The notes under the pieces were generated by a model, which was given only the letters and a program-made list of their open reading frames with translations, was not told where the DNA came from and made no database searches. Shown one piece after another: positions 5,515 to 6,206 of a stretch of 6,206 nucleotides of DNA. Numbering within the stretch: position 1 is the stretch's first letter; each line of letters starts with the position of its first letter. The position numbers and the translations under genes are program-made. Origin of the DNA: Nitrospiria bacterium (GTDB lineage: Bacteria; Nitrospirota; CAKKRA01; 9FT-COMBO-42-15); the NCBI GenBank assembly GCA_919903585.1, contig CAKKST010000169.1, forward strand, positions 1-6,206, given 5' to 3'.

Positions 5515-6206
5515 ATGAAAAAGCAATTAGAAAAAACAAAGGCAGTGGAATCAATATATAGCCGCGTCAGAGAAATTCTTGAGACTGCAAGAAGCAGCGC
5601 ATACCGTGCCGTAAATTTTGCGATGGTTCAGGCATACTGGCATATCGGCAGGGAAATCGTGGAAGGCGAGCAGCTCGGCAAGCAGAGAGCCGAGTATGGC
5701 GCAGCCATTGTTGAGGAGCTTTCTAAAAGACTAACTGCTGAATACGGTCAGGGATTTAACAAAACAAATCTTTGGTATATGAAACAGTTTTACCTTGCCT
5801 TCAAGAATCTCCATGCACTGCGTGGAGAATTGACATGGACACATTACAGACTGTTATTGAAGGTTGAGAAGGAAGAAGTTCGGCAGTTCTATCTAAACGA
5901 ATGTGTACAGAGCAACTGGAGCACCCGCCAAATGGAGAGGCAGATAAATTCTTTTTATTATGAGCGGCTGCTTTCAAGCAGGGACAAGAAGGCGGTCAAA
6001 AAAGAAATCCGAAAGCTCGAACCCTCCTTAACGCCTGAAGATATTATTAAAGACCCTTATGTTCTCGAATTCCTTAATGTGAAAGAAAATATCCGTTTTC
6101 TGGAGAAAGACCTTGAAAGCGCATTAACCGGGAAATTGCAGGATTTTCTGCTTTGCCTCAAAATACAAGCTCTACCTGCCTACCGAGAAAGAGCTGAAAG
6201 AGGAAC
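5515..6206 (+). pseudogene. yhcG: YhcG/DUF1016-family PDDEXK nuclease gene with catalytic core deleted; 3' end beyond window
   Basis: The N-terminal DUF1016_N region is complete and typical: AYWHIGREIVEGEQ (40-53), RAEYGAAIVEELSKRLT, GFNKTNLWYMKQFY (80-93), a WSTRQMERQINSFYYERLL signature (135-153) and IIKDPYVLEFLNVKE (177-191). KLQDFLL (207-213) is where family members enter the PD-(D/E)xK core of roughly 100 residues (ELGKGF, then FYIDLVFYN, then LIDLK). Here the frame instead runs into CLKIQALPAYRERAERG, which is unlike the family. Another frame from 6152 reads FASKYKLYLPTEKELKEE, the family's extreme C-terminus. About 300 bases encoding the whole core are therefore missing, with an out-of-frame join at about 6148-6154. 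Intact members are about 340-380 aa. The gene starts 4 bases after the Res-like stop; the nearest AAAGGAG (5486-5492) is too far to serve the ATG, so translation is probably coupled. As it stands the product cannot be a nuclease. Confidence 0.88.

Noticed and set aside
5180..5516. Two minus-strand open frames across the palindromic repeats
   Set aside because: The repeats are open in several frames because they are GC-rich palindromes. The plus strand carries the nuclease motifs, so these are by-products.

Overview
The window looks like bacterial chromosome of moderate, slightly AT-rich composition. The first three genes are closely packed and lean heavily on AGA/AGG arginine and ATA isoleucine codons. 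A TrkA/KtrA potassium regulator, a Cys-rich THEP1 NTPase and GC-rich palindromic repeats fit an anaerobic Gram-negative lineage such as Nitrospirota or Desulfobacterota. That placement is a guess from gene style, not something the sequence proves.

Positions 1-2014 are a compact same-strand operon: the C-terminal part of a KtrA-type RCK protein (its start lies outside the window), an unrecognised membrane protein with two TM segments starting directly at the ktrA stop, and a THEP1-type nucleoside-triphosphatase with an added N-terminal cysteine segment. This reads as ordinary, intact chromosomal backbone.

Positions 2015-2474 contain no intact gene. They hold a candidate promoter, a small conserved-looking gene broken by one missing base (about 74 aa when repaired), and a short open frame whose stop overlaps the next start as ATGA, possibly the tail of a decayed gene.

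Positions 2475-6206 are a defence-type module. First comes a 1011-aa type III Res-like helicase-nuclease (I recall the family as BPTD_3080). Four bases later comes a YhcG/DUF1016 PDDEXK nuclease gene. No methyltransferase is visible. Two GC-rich palindromic repeats sit in frame inside the nuclease domain of the Res-like protein, between the PD and E motifs. The YhcG gene lacks its catalytic core: the reading frame passes straight from the KLQDFLL motif to the terminal FASKYKLYLPTEKEL motif, which is out of frame.

Overall, an intact housekeeping operon is followed by an accessory restriction-like island whose genes carry a frameshift, an in-frame repeat insertion and a core deletion. The island is either decaying or being remodelled, or parts of the assembly are wrong. 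I see no clear evidence for a wholly new system. The most notable items are the repeat-derived peptide inside a nuclease fold and the core-deleted YhcG.
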